This document shows positions 46,165 to 55,197 of a stretch of DNA of 64,000 bases, piece after piece. The notes beneath the pieces were generated by a model, which ran no database searches, was not told where the DNA came from, and was given only the letters and a program-made list of their open reading frames with translations. Source of the stretch: Peptococcaceae bacterium. GTDB taxonomy: Bacteria > Bacillota > Desulfitobacteriia > Desulfitobacteriales > Syntrophobotulaceae. The stretch covers positions 1-64,000 of the forward strand of contig DUML01000075.1 in NCBI GenBank assembly GCA_012839895.1, written 5' to 3'. Position 1 is the stretch's first letter. The number at the start of each line of letters is the position of its first letter. The translations under genes and the position numbers were made by a program.

Positions 46165-48687
46165 TTAAATGCACTCTTGGGCCAGCACTCGCAGAACTTC
46201 TTCGGGGGGCAAAGGTTCGCAGATTAGATTGCCTTGCACTGCATCACATTTAAAATTGAGCAAGTATTCTTTTTGTACTTCGCTTTCCACGCCTTCGGCA
46301 ATCACCCTTAACCCCAGCTGGTGAGCAAGGACAATAATTGCCCCGGTAATATTCCGCCGGTCTAAAGGTCCCTGAATATCTTTAATGAAAGATTTATCAA
46401 CTTTAAGGTTAGAAATCGGTAGTTCTTTAATATAATTCAAGGATGAATAGCCGCGCCCAAAATCATCAAGGGAAATTTTTATTCCCTGGGCCCTAAGCTT
46501 GTCAAAAATTATATTAACATTAGAATCAATAAAGTCAATCAACGCTGTCTCAGTGACTTCTAATACCAGGCAGTACGGGTCAAACCCCGTATTCGCCAAA
46601 ATGTTTTCTATTCTCTCCGCAAAATCTTCCTGTTGGAGCTGAATGGTAGAGATATTAACAGACACAGTCACATCTCGGTAGCCCAGTTCATGCACTCTCT
46701 TGGCAAAGGCGCAGGCTTCCCGCAGAACCCAATCCCCGATCTCGATTATCAACCCTGTTTCCTCAGCAATGCTAATGAATATATCTGGGGGGATTAACCC
46801 CTCTTCCGGACTGTACCAACGGAGTAAAGCTTCAAACCCAAGAATACGGCCACTATGAAGTTCCATTTGGGGTTGATAGTGTAAAACAAATTCCTGCTGG
46901 GCAATAGCTCGCCGCAAACTGTCCTGAATCCTGGCTTTCTGCGCTGCTACAATATGCATTTCCTGATTGAAGACTACATATTTTCTTTTGCCCATTTTTT
47001 TCGCATTAAACATTGCTGTATCGGCATTTTTAAACAATTCTTCAAACTTATCCCCATCGTCGGGATAAAAGGCTATTCCGGCGCTGGCTGTAGCGTGGCA
47101 GATTATATTATCCAACCGCAAAGGTTTTTCAAATATTTTCATAATTTTTTCGGCATAAGTGATAACTTCCTGCTTATTCCTAATATCTCTAAGTAAAACA
47201 ATAAATTCGTCCCCGCCGAATCTGGCCACTACGTTAGTGTTACCCACAGTTTGAGCCAGCTGCCTGCTGATGACCTGCAAGAGCCGGTCTCCTCCTGCGT
47301 GACCATATGAAACATTAACATCCTTAAAATTATCAACATCCAGGAAAATTAAAGCTATTAACCTCTTGCCGCCATTAGCCCCGGCTATTTCCTTATTCAC
47401 TATTTCCTGGAGCATGACCCGGTTAGGCAGACCTGTTAAATAATCATGATAAGCCAAATGTTTTATTCTTTCCGCCTGTTCTTTAAGATCAGTAATATTT
47501 TGGTGCGACCCAACCATTCTAACCGGTTTGCCGTTTTCGTCAAATATTGCCTTGCCATAAGCCCGAATCCATTTGTATTGGCCGTCTTTATCTTGAAAAC
47601 GGTATTCACAGTGGTAGTTCTCCGTTTTACGGTTTAAATGATCATTCAGCTTTGCTTCCACCAGCGGAAGGTCTTCCCGGTGAATCCTTTTTAACCAATC
47701 TTCAAATTTTAAAACCTCTTCTCCTTCATACTCGAAAGTTTCCAGTAACTTTCTGGAGTAAACCCGCTCATTCTTGATTAAATCCCACTCCCAGATGGTA
47801 TCCCTGGCTGCCTCCAAAGCCAGCCTATACCTTTCTTCACTTTGCCTTAACGCTTTTTGGTTTTGGGCCAGCTCTTCATACTGCACTCTTAATTCTTCTT
47901 CGGAAGCAGTCAGTTCTTCATGAATAGCTGTCAGTTCTTCATAAAGGGCTGTCAACTCTTCTTTTTGGCGTAATAATTCTTTTTCTTTTTCGTGCCTTTG
48001 TTTGATGTTAATAAGTAAGACGATCACCAGTCCGAGAAGGCAGAAAAACACTGCAACAACTCTAATTATTAGAGAGCGGTATTCCTCCAAGAAAGAGAAA
48101 GGCTTATTAATTAGAACACTGTTAGCAGGCAAAACATTTTTGGGAATAGCAAATTGTTCCAACTTTTTATAATCAAAAGCCGTGACAATGGTCGGATCCT
48201 CAACAATAGGCAATTGTCCGGCTTCTTTACCGTTAAAGATTTCCAAGCTTAAAGCCGCAGCATGTTCTCCCTGGAGACGGGCGCTAAGCAAATTGCCGCC
48301 CACTATACCGTTGCCCAGTAAAAATTCATAAACGGAATAAACAGGAACAGCACTGTGCTCACAGATCTCAAGGACAAATACTTCCGGCGCTAAAGCTTGT
48401 CCGCTTATATCCATGCTATAAGAGCCAACCAAAACAATGCTGTCCTTTTCCAAAGAAGCTACCAGCCCTAATATCTCAGCATTGCTCAATTCCTTTAAGC
48501 AATGAACAAACAGCCTTTCCTCCCTTTCCCGATTAATTCTCGCCACTGCCTGAATAACATTTTGCCCGCTGGCTTCCCCGCTTTCTGTTTGGTCATGAAA
48601 AACATAAATATTTCGTACTTCAGGGTTAATTTGCAGAGCGAGCCGAATCGTGCCTTCCGAATCTAGCATTTCATATACGCCCGTCAC
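46165..48687 (-). pseudogene. Cyclic-di-GMP GGDEF/EAL receptor, downstream part of a gene split by a stop codon
   Basis: 840 codons open from a GTG at 48687. Residues 1-200 are the second half of an ABC_sub_bind sensor domain; then a transmembrane helix (about 208-230), a coiled coil, a PAS/PAC domain (about 285-400), GGDEF (ARFGGDEFIVLL near 500) and EAL (FEALLRW near 625, DDFGRGYSSL near 745). Both catalytic motifs are intact; the RxxD inhibitory site is absent. The preceding in-frame TAA (48691-48693) cuts the sensor domain, so this part alone would lack its signal peptide. Enzyme activity from an internal start is possible. Confidence 0.75.
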
Positions 48688-48690
48688 CCG

Positions 48691-49152
48691 TTACTCACCC
48701 CGAAGCAAATTATCTGCTATATCCTTAACAACACCGGTAAAAACTACGGGTGCATCGGAGAATAATTCCTGCCGATGTTTTAAAGCGAATTCCAAGGCAA
48801 TATCATCAGTGGTAATCAGTAAATCTATAGCCAGACCGGCATATTTATACCGGTAATATTCATATAGCCTGTCCAAATTAGCGGGAGTCGGATGGCGCTT
48901 CCAATCCATATATTCCACATAAATTTGCCGCTCAAGTGAGGTCTGCAGCTTATTAATTAAAGCTGTAGTCTGATCATCGGTCCACTTAAGACCTTGATGA
49001 TAGGAATTCAAAATCAGAATGTTGGTAGGATCGGCAACCGCAGTTAAAAGATAGGGTAACATCAGGATCAAGAAAAACCAGATTAGTAGTACCAAAACAG
49101 TAACTTTTAATTTTTGGCCTGCTAACTTGATCATGGTTATTTCCCCTCCCAA
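48691..49152 (-). pseudogene. N-terminal part of the same receptor, ending at an in-frame TAA
   Basis: 153 codons. Signal anchor at about residues 17-38, then the start of an ABC_sub_bind (periplasmic-binding-like) domain: ILILNSYHQGLKWTDDQ near 44 and LITTDDIALEF near 110, up to FTGVVKDIADNLLRGE. The stop is followed in the same frame by RVTGVYEMLDSEGT, exactly the continuation expected for the family. A single base change (for example CAA to TAA) explains the break; read-through or a sequencing error cannot be excluded. Confidence 0.75.
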
Positions 49153-49421
49153 ATTCCTTCGTAGATGAACAGCAAAACAACGGCCCTACACTTTTTTCCA
49201 TTAATTTCTCAGTTAATAACCTTATTCTCTCTTTAAAAACATTTTCCTCTTAATTTTCAGAATTATTAAACACTAATTTTATACCGGCTAAACAAATGCA
49301 AAGGTAGCGGCGAACCCAGCTTCCAACAAGTCCTTTGTGTAATAAAATATTATCATGAGAAAGTATCTTACCAGAAGTTTAATATTCTTTCTTGGAGAAC
49401 AGTTTGGAACCAAAACAAAAA

Positions 49422-49442
49422 AATTCCTCGCGACGAGGAATT
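49422..49442. terminator. Small hairpin downstream of the first transglycosylase gene
   Basis: AATTCCTCG (49422-49430) pairs perfectly with CGAGGAATT (49434-49442), loop of three bases, flanked by A and T runs. It could terminate the minus-strand gene at 49507. The rest of 49153-49506 shows nothing else. Confidence 0.65.
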
Positions 49443-49506
49443 AAAGTTTTATATTTTGCGGACACAAAGCTTAATATTTTTGAAAAAACATATTAACTTA
49501 ATCAAC

Positions 49507-50415
49507 TTAAACGTAATACTCTTCACCAATCATTTGGCGGAAGGACTCAGCCAAATTGGCAATTTTTAGAGCATATGGAGATTTAAAGTGGCCGTATTTG
49601 TTATAGAAGGTCATCCGGCCGCCAATTCCCCAGTTATAAGCAGTATAAGACTCATATTTATCTTGATACGTGTCATGTAAATATCGCAAGTAGCCCCCGG
49701 CTAAAAACGCAGCATATTTTTTGTCATTATTTAATAACTCGTGGGTAGGATAAGGAATATCGAATTTATAGTATTCGGTGATGGCCATATGCGATGTTAT
49801 GGCTGTGGGCATTTTCATTTGGGTTGTACTGTAAGACAATGACCCGCCATCCATACGGGTTTGCGGCTTAAAGCCTGACTCCTGGGCAATTACTGCCAAA
49901 AGTTCACAAGGCTCCAAGTTAAACTTTTTCTCCACTTCCACAATGTAGGCCAAGTACTCAGGCTCAGCATTATACATTTGAGCCAATTTGTTTAAGTTTT
50001 CATTTACTGCAGCTTTTTCGGCCAGTTCTATTGGAGTTGTCTGGGGTATTGCTGTGGCCCGTACCCCTTTTTCACCCGGCAGAGATTCTTCAAGGCTGCC
50101 AATCTTTTCTGACTGTCCGCTCTCCCCCAGAAGCGCAGGTTCTGCAGGCAGTTTTAGCCTATCTAAACTAATTTGTTCCTCCTTTTCGAAAGTTACATTT
50201 GTGTTAACCATATCCTGAGAAGTTACAAAAGTGCCATCATCATTAATTCCTTGGTAAGTGGAAGAAACTTCCCTTTCCCTACCGGTCAATTCCGACAGGA
50301 TAACGGTATTTGTCTGTTCTAAAAATAACATGCCTAATATTACTAATTGGGTAGCAATCAGCAATGCAAGCAAAGTAACAGCCAAGTCCCGACTACTTTC
50401 CCTGAGCGGGAACAT
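49507..50415 (-). CDS. Membrane-anchored SLT-like transglycosylase (paralogue 1)
   Basis: 302 residues. N-terminal membrane anchor at about 10-30, a low-complexity linker (about 35-130) and a C-terminal lysozyme-like domain with catalytic Glu in LLAVIAQESGF near residue 176, TTQMKMPTA near 197, AAFLAGGYLRYLHD near 236 and TAYNWGIGGR near 260. Such domains cleave peptidoglycan. It is closely related to the next gene; a role in wall remodelling or spore germination is inference. Confidence 0.82.
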   Translation of the reverse strand: MFPLRESSRDLAVTLLALLIATQLVILGMLFLEQTNTVILSELTGREREVSSTYQGINDDGTFVTSQDMVNTNVTFEKEEQISLDRLKLPAEPALLGESGQSEKIGSLEESLPGEKGVRATAIPQTTPIELAEKAAVNENLNKLAQMYNAEPEYLAYIVEVEKKFNLEPCELLAVIAQESGFKPQTRMDGGSLSYSTTQMKMPTAITSHMAITEYYKFDIPYPTHELLNNDKKYAAFLAGGYLRYLHDTYQDKYESYTAYNWGIGGRMTFYNKYGHFKSPYALKIANLAESFRQMIGEEYYV

Positions 50416-50589
50416 AATAATTTCCTCCTTAATCTAAGGCTGTTCCTTTCTTCACAAGAAATAAAATCACCTAATACTTGCAGGAACAGCAAACTTTAGA
50501 AACTTTTTTCACTAGTTCTAAGGCTATTTTTGCCATTTTGTGCAATTTTATACATTCAGCATTATTGTGCAACTTTAGGGCCAATTACC

Positions 50590-50623
50590 CAAAAAAAAAA
50601 TTCGCATCAGTATAGATGCGAAT
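50590..50623 (-). terminator. Terminator of the second transglycosylase gene
   Basis: ATTCGCATC and GATGCGAAT (50600-50608 and 50615-50623) form a perfect 9-bp stem; read on the minus strand it is followed by ten T residues. The rest of 50416-50765 is A+T rich and empty. Confidence 0.88.
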
Positions 50624-50765
50624 CTACATAGATGCTAATTAGTTTTAAACACAGAGAAAAGCACTGTAAAAACATTTAAAGATATTAAAGAATTAAAAAT
50701 TGTTTTGAAAACTATATTTAGAATTGTGGTTAATAATAGTTTTTGAAAACTGTACTTATTGCACT

Positions 50766-51515
50766 TCAGTTATTGACTATTTTAGTTTTTCCTTCAGCAA
50801 AAGCTGCATTTAGCTCAACAATTTGCAAAGCATAAGGTGATTTGTAATGGCCGTTTTGCGCAAAAAAATCCAACCTGCCTCCTATCCCTCGGTGATAAGC
50901 AGTATAGGATTCATACTTATCCTGATAGGTATCATGCAAATATTTTAAATATCCGCCGGCCAGCAAAGCTGCGTAATATTTGTCTTCAAGCAAAAGTTCA
51001 TGGGTTGGAGCGGGAATATCTTTTCCATAGTATTCGGTAATAGCCATATAAGCAGTTTTTGCTGTATTCAATTTCATTTGAGTTGTATTATAGGAATACG
51101 ATCCCCCATCCATTTTAGTTTGAGATATAAACTTTGACTCTTGGGCAATAAGAGCCAACAATTCATAGGGCTTAAGTTGAAACATTTTTTCCACACCAAC
51201 AATATAATACAAATATTCTTCTTCAACATTATAAGCCTGGGCAATCTTTTCAATAATCTCAGGCTTATAATCCCCTGACTTGAGGTCCTCAACCTTATTA
51301 TCTAACTTTATGTTGTTGCTCTTGTTATCTGACTTCATGTCATTAATTATTTGATAATTGACTTGCCCCAAATTAACTGTTGTTAGTTTTTCCTTTTCCC
51401 TGTAGTCGACAAAGGCAGCTGTCCCTGTAGTTATTCCTTGACTAACAATAATTACCGTAGTTACTGTAAGCAAGGCAATAGCTAAGAAACGGCTCAGCCT
51501 TCCTTCTGTAATCAC
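50766..51515 (-). CDS. Membrane-anchored SLT-like transglycosylase (paralogue 2)
   Basis: 249 residues with the same plan as its neighbour at 49507: N-terminal anchor (about 10-32), shorter linker, catalytic Glu in LLALIAQESKF near residue 123, TTQMKLNTA near 143, YLKYLHDTYQDKYESYTAY near 184 (shared with paralogue 1) and GIGGRLDF. Each copy has its own terminator, so they are separate units from a tandem duplication. The 392-base gap 51516-51907 has no visible gene. Confidence 0.82.
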   Translation of the reverse strand: MITEGRLSRFLAIALLTVTTVIIVSQGITTGTAAFVDYREKEKLTTVNLGQVNYQIINDMKSDNKSNNIKLDNKVEDLKSGDYKPEIIEKIAQAYNVEEEYLYYIVGVEKMFQLKPYELLALIAQESKFISQTKMDGGSYSYNTTQMKLNTAKTAYMAITEYYGKDIPAPTHELLLEDKYYAALLAGGYLKYLHDTYQDKYESYTAYHRGIGGRLDFFAQNGHYKSPYALQIVELNAAFAEGKTKIVNN

Positions 51516-51907
51516 TTTCTTTCCTCCTTAAAAGGTATTTATTTTTCTAATTGCTTCTGTCAGCCAAAAACATGAATCGTCTAACAAACGTAGCCAGATG
51601 CTACCGGCATAGGATTAATTTTTACCTATCTCATGAAAGATATGTGCAAACTAGAATTATATTTATTCTATCATTTGTTGTCTGTGAAATTTAGCATTAT
51701 TTGACAATGATTGTACCACACAGGCAAACATTTTAACACAACTTACCAAGGAGTGCAAACATAATTACATTTAATACCATCCAGAAGTTCTTTTTTGTTT
51801 AATACAGGCATAATTATTTTAGTTATTTGGAATAATATAGGAGGAAATTATCATTTCTTTATTTGTTTTTTAATTCACTGTGATAAAATTCAAGGAGGTT
51901 GGTTTTT

Positions 51908-52042
51908 ATGCCCAGTAAATTTAGCCTATTTGCTCAAAGTACCAGAAGCTTGGAAGAAAAAGCTAAAAATGCTAATCTTAGTGCTGAAAAAGATGCTGTT
52001 CCGGACAAAGAGAAAAATCCTGACGATCTCGACATTAAATAG
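51908..52042 (+). CDS. Small charged protein (44 aa)
   Basis: ATG preceded by CAAGGAGG at ideal distance, and a strong terminator 32 bases after the stop. The product starts MPSKFSLFAQSTRSLEEK, continues with an Ala/Lys/Glu-rich stretch and ends NPDDLDIK. It is hydrophilic, probably helical, with no cysteine. The good signals at both ends make it likely a real gene; function unknown. Confidence 0.6.
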   Translation: MPSKFSLFAQSTRSLEEKAKNANLSAEKDAVPDKEKNPDDLDIK

Positions 52043-52073
52043 AGCCTAATCCCTAAATAACTTAATCCGCTCA

Positions 52074-52106
52074 AAAAGAAACCGCCTGACATAGGCGGTT
52101 TCTTTT
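52074..52106. terminator. Bidirectional terminator
   Basis: AAAAGAAACCGCCT (52074-52087) pairs perfectly with AGGCGGTTTCTTTT (52093-52106); loop of five bases. It ends the small gene at 51908 and could also end the minus-strand gene at 52214. Confidence 0.9.
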
Positions 52107-52213
52107 CAAGCACAATTGGCGCCCAATTATTATGAGCCGGCAAAAGGGGTTTTACTTCAATCGACTAGTCCCAATAACTTAAGTAGATCGACCCAAAATT
52201 TAACAAGCTGACG

Positions 52214-52345
52214 TTATTTAGTTTTGTCTTTGACAAAATCGCTCGCTTTGTCCGCAGCTCTTTCGACAGTTTCCTTGGCGTCATCTACAAATTCAACAAC
52301 GCCTTTTTTTATATTTTTCAAGGCTTTTTCTGTCTTTTTCGCCAC
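52214..52345 (-). CDS. Small amphipathic Lys/Glu/Asp-rich protein (43 aa)
   Basis: Start GTG at 52345 with AGGAGGTG 9-13 bases upstream (an overlapping TTG is an alternative). The product, (M)AKKTEKALKNIKKGV then EFVDDAKETVERAADKASDFV, has an 11-residue-like amphipathic helix pattern seen in small LEA/apolipoprotein-type or YtxH-like stress proteins. No family assignment is possible. It lies alone between two terminator-bounded genes. Confidence 0.6.
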   Translation of the reverse strand: MAKKTEKALKNIKKGVVEFVDDAKETVERAADKASDFVKDKTK

Positions 52346-52507
52346 AATTAAACACCTCCTAAATTCATTGGCTTTATTATTATGACTGAATTTCCACTTT
52401 TTTATTATTAGGAAAAGGGTTTCAAAAGAATATGTCGAAGATAATTATCTGCCAATAAAACCAATATTTAGTAAATTGCATTAAAATATCCCTAGCAGGT
52501 GGTCAAA

Positions 52508-53782
52508 ATGGAACTCGATTTTTCCAATAGTTATCGAAAGTCCGGCATTCCTTTCATTAATGATTTCCCTTGGGGAACACATATTTGCTGCTTTTATCAA
52601 ACCAAGAGCGATTTAATTGACATCTTCATTCCTTTTTTTCGCGCCGGTTTAGAGAACCAGGAATATTGTGTGTGGGTGGTTGGTGAGCCAATAAGTAAAG
52701 CAGAAGCCACTCAAGCCCTGAAAAATGCTATTCCTAATTTTCATGCTTTTGCTCAACAAATTGAGTTTATCTCCCCTAATGAGTGGTATTTAAAATATGG
52801 GATATTTGATTCGGGTAAGGTACTAGAAACCTGGTTAGAAAAGCTGGCCCAAATCCGTTCTCAAGGCTATGAGGGTTTAAGAGTCAGTGGCTCGGCAAAA
52901 TGGCTGAACAAAAGATATTGGAAAGCCTTCATGGATTATGAAGATAAGCTGAATAGAATCATTGGAATTAATAATATTGTCTGCTTATGCGCCTACGAGC
53001 TCGCTGACTGTGGAATTCATGAAGTTCTTGACCTGGTTAATAATCATCAGTTTTCTTTTATTAAGTGTAAATATGACTGGAAATACTCCAATAATAGCTT
53101 GGCCAAATTCGATCGCCTGCATTTGATAGGTAAAATGGCTGCCAGTGTAGCCCATGAAATTCGCAATCCGATGACCTCCGTAAGGGGCTTTATTCAGCTT
53201 CTCCAAAGCAAAAAAGACTTTCTAGCTTATCAGGATTATTTTGACTTGATGCTGGAGGAACTGGATCGTGCTAATAGAATAATATCCGAATACTTATCCC
53301 TAGCCAGGGATAGAAAAAATAATCTAGAAGCAATTAATCTCAATGATGTCCTCTATTCGCTTCTCCCTTTACTTCAAGCTGATGCTTACAAAGAGGATAA
53401 AGATATCATTATCCGAACCGGGGAAATTCCGGACCTCAATTTAGACCCTAGAGAAATACGCCAAGTGATTCTGAACCTGGCTCAAAATGGATTAGAGGCT
53501 ATGAAGGAAAGGGGGGTTCTGGAATTCCTGATCTATATGGAAGAAAATCAGGTTATCCTTGAAGTAAAGGATTCAGGCACCGGCATTCCGGAGGAAATAA
53601 TTAATAAGCTTGGCACCCCTTTTGTCACCACTAAAGAAAACGGCACAGGCCTAGGCTTATCGATTTGTTTTAATATCCTAGAAAGTTATAAAGCCCGGGT
53701 AAAAGTCAAGTCTTCAACCAATGGAACAACTTTTAAAATTTATTTTCCATGCTATCAACCCAATATTACTTCGGCTTGTTAA
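52508..53782 (+). CDS. Soluble sensor histidine kinase with MEDS domain
   Basis: 424 residues from ATG 52508, which follows AGCAGGTGG; GTG at 52499 is an alternative. Residues about 15-185 form a MEDS (DcmR-type sensory) domain with WGTHICCFY near 21 and EGLRVSGSAKWL near 120. Then HisKA with phosphoacceptor His in SVAHEIRNPMTS near 218, and HATPase with NLAQNGLEAM near 325, DSGTGIPEE near 355 and GTGLGLSI near 385. No transmembrane helix and no adjacent response regulator: an orphan, soluble kinase, possibly in the sporulation phosphorelay style. That role is inference. Confidence 0.88.
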   Translation: MELDFSNSYRKSGIPFINDFPWGTHICCFYQTKSDLIDIFIPFFRAGLENQEYCVWVVGEPISKAEATQALKNAIPNFHAFAQQIEFISPNEWYLKYGIFDSGKVLETWLEKLAQIRSQGYEGLRVSGSAKWLNKRYWKAFMDYEDKLNRIIGINNIVCLCAYELADCGIHEVLDLVNNHQFSFIKCKYDWKYSNNSLAKFDRLHLIGKMAASVAHEIRNPMTSVRGFIQLLQSKKDFLAYQDYFDLMLEELDRANRIISEYLSLARDRKNNLEAINLNDVLYSLLPLLQADAYKEDKDIIIRTGEIPDLNLDPREIRQVILNLAQNGLEAMKERGVLEFLIYMEENQVILEVKDSGTGIPEEIINKLGTPFVTTKENGTGLGLSICFNILESYKARVKVKSSTNGTTFKIYFPCYQPNITSAC

Positions 53783-53843
53783 TCCCATGCTGGGACACCT
53801 CTAATTCGAAAGTTATAATTTAAGCAATTAAAATAACAAAATG

Positions 53844-53873
53844 TCCCCCACGCCTAAGATAGCGAATGGGGGA
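53844..53873. terminator. Hairpin between converging kinase and FmdE genes
   Basis: TCCCCCA (53844-53850) and TGGGGGA (53867-53873) pair around a 16-base loop; T-runs are weak, so it is a probable rather than strong terminator. Confidence 0.55.
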
Positions 53874-53906
53874 TTATCTTTAGCCATTTGCGCATGTACT
53901 TATCTT

Positions 53907-54437
53907 TTACCATCCTCTACAATAATCCTTAAAGCAATCCAAACATACTTTCTTGCCGTCTTGTAACCTTATTTTATTTTCCGGGGCGCTTTCGCCGCAG
54001 GATTCGCAAGTAACAGACTGGAAAATCCTCGCTTCCTCAGGCAAAGAAAAAGCAGGTTTTCTAAAATTAAAAATTTCTTCCGCGGGAGCATTCAGGATAT
54101 ATTCCTGCCGTTCTTCCCTGCTCATTTCCTTTGTCTGGAGTTTGACAACAATCCGCAGGCTTTCGCCGGTTTTCCTATTGAAAAAGCTGTAAGCCATTTT
54201 CCCGGTTCCCCTGTAAATCAAATTACCCTTGCCAATGCTGCATCCGGTAAGCAATTGGATAGCATCAACACCGCAGGCATCATTTTCAGTGACACAAACA
54301 AATTCTTCATTTGCTGAAAATGTAAGGCCCATTTTTTCTTGAGCAACCTTAGCCGCCCTAAATCCAATCGCCAAACCCGGGCAAGAATGTCCATGAAACT
54401 CCACCGCTCTTTCCCAATCAGTTTTGTTTTTTTCCAT
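53907..54437 (-). CDS. FmdE-family protein with C-terminal zinc ribbon
   Basis: 176 residues. The FmdE domain (about 8-130) shows FHGHSCPGLAIGFRAA near residue 14, VTENDACGVDAIQ near 48 and GKGNLIYRGTGKMAY near 70. The C-terminus has a zinc ribbon (CESCGES...CLDC near 143-170). The family is named after an accessory protein of tungsten/molybdenum formylmethanofuran dehydrogenase and is common near molybdoenzymes of anaerobes. No dehydrogenase gene is nearby, so its partner is unknown. Confidence 0.88.
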   Translation of the reverse strand: MEKNKTDWERAVEFHGHSCPGLAIGFRAAKVAQEKMGLTFSANEEFVCVTENDACGVDAIQLLTGCSIGKGNLIYRGTGKMAYSFFNRKTGESLRIVVKLQTKEMSREERQEYILNAPAEEIFNFRKPAFSLPEEARIFQSVTCESCGESAPENKIRLQDGKKVCLDCFKDYCRGW

Positions 54438-54614
54438 TATTTAACCACCTTTACTAGTTTACTAATTGAAAACAATCCCTGGCCAGCATTCGAATGCTTT
54501 CCCTTTTCTTTTACTGGCCGTTTTATCAAACTAACCCCTTTAATCAAGTTAACAAGTTTTCCCTACTTTTACAATCCTTATAAAATCTTATTACATAACA
54601 ACATATAATTTTTT

Positions 54615-54640
54615 AACCGCCCTTCGGGGCGGTTTTTAAT
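54615..54640 (+). terminator. Terminator-like hairpin with TTCG tetraloop
   Basis: AACCGCCC (54615-54622) pairs perfectly with GGGCGGTT (54627-54634) around a TTCG loop, followed by TTT. No clear plus-strand gene ends here, so it may come from a lost gene or insulate the attachment region. Confidence 0.65.
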
Positions 54641-54718
54641 GACGGGCTTTGAAATCTTAAACCTAATATTGAACATATAGCCGACCCCTTTAAGCGTTCG
54701 GAATTCCTTTCTCCGCCC

Positions 54719-54734
54719 GTTCGAATCCCACTCT
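54719..54734 (+). repeat. Short inverted copy of a tRNA-Ser 3' segment
   Basis: GTTCGAATCCCACTCT on the plus strand equals the T-loop and acceptor part of the tRNA-Ser genes in this window, in opposite orientation to the fragment at 54807. The preceding TCTCCGCC also looks like an acceptor end. It may be debris of earlier integrations. Confidence 0.4.
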
Positions 54735-54806
54735 TCCTTAGTGCATAAAGTATGTATATAAAATTAAAATAATAAACTTCATCTTTACAATGAAGTTTTA
54801 TGTTCA

Positions 54807-54864
54807 TGGCGGAGAGAGTGGGATTCGAACCCACGGTACCCTTGCGAGTACTCCGCATTTCGAG
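54807..54864 (-). other. tRNA-Ser(CGA) 3' fragment: attachment site of the integrated element
   Basis: On the minus strand, 58 bases equal the 3' part of a tRNA-Ser: anticodon loop CTCGAAA, 3' anticodon stem, long variable arm GTACTCGCAAGGGTACC, T-arm GTGGGTTCGAATCCCAC, acceptor TCTCTCC, then GCCA. Upstream of the anticodon loop the similarity stops (after 54864), and there is no D-arm or 5' acceptor strand. This is what a tyrosine recombinase leaves at the displaced end. The rebuilt complete tRNA should lie at the far end, beyond the window. Confidence 0.8.
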
Positions 54865-55018
54865 TTATTTGAAGGCAAGTTCTTATGAGTTTACGAGAGT
54901 AACTTTAGGAGAAGATAAAATCCCGCAGACCCGCATAAATAAAGGCTTTTCAGGCACAAACGCTGATATTTCCGCGCATGAACACACCGCCCTGATTTAG
55001 CGGTTTTCAGGGCAAAGT

Positions 55019-55039
55019 GTAGAAAAACCGTAGAAAAAC
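55019..55039 (+). repeat. Direct repeat near the element end (candidate integrase arm site)
   Basis: GTAGAAAAAC occurs at 55019-55028 and 55030-55039, 11 bases apart, about 155 bases inside the tRNA boundary. Tandem short repeats at this distance are typical of tyrosine-integrase arm sites, but the integrase is not seen and the link is inference. No gene lies in 54865-55197. Confidence 0.4.
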
Positions 55040-55197
55040 AACCGGCGAAATAACCTTAAGATACTTTAGTTTCCCGGCAATTTGAAAAATCAAAACCAAG
55101 CGTATCCTACCATTGACATTGATTTTTAACAGAACATCCTGCAGCAGACAGAGCATAATTCTCTGTCCTAAGGATCAATGTGATGGGAGGAACGATG

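Noticed and set aside
51795-52049. 84-codon plus-strand frame
   Set aside because: No ribosome site; the 44-aa frame beginning at 51908 in another frame has AAGGAGG and a matching terminator.
54800-55000. Plus-strand frame starting MFMAERVGFEPT
   Set aside because: This is the familiar spurious translation across the T-arm of a tRNA-Ser, here the attachment-site fragment.
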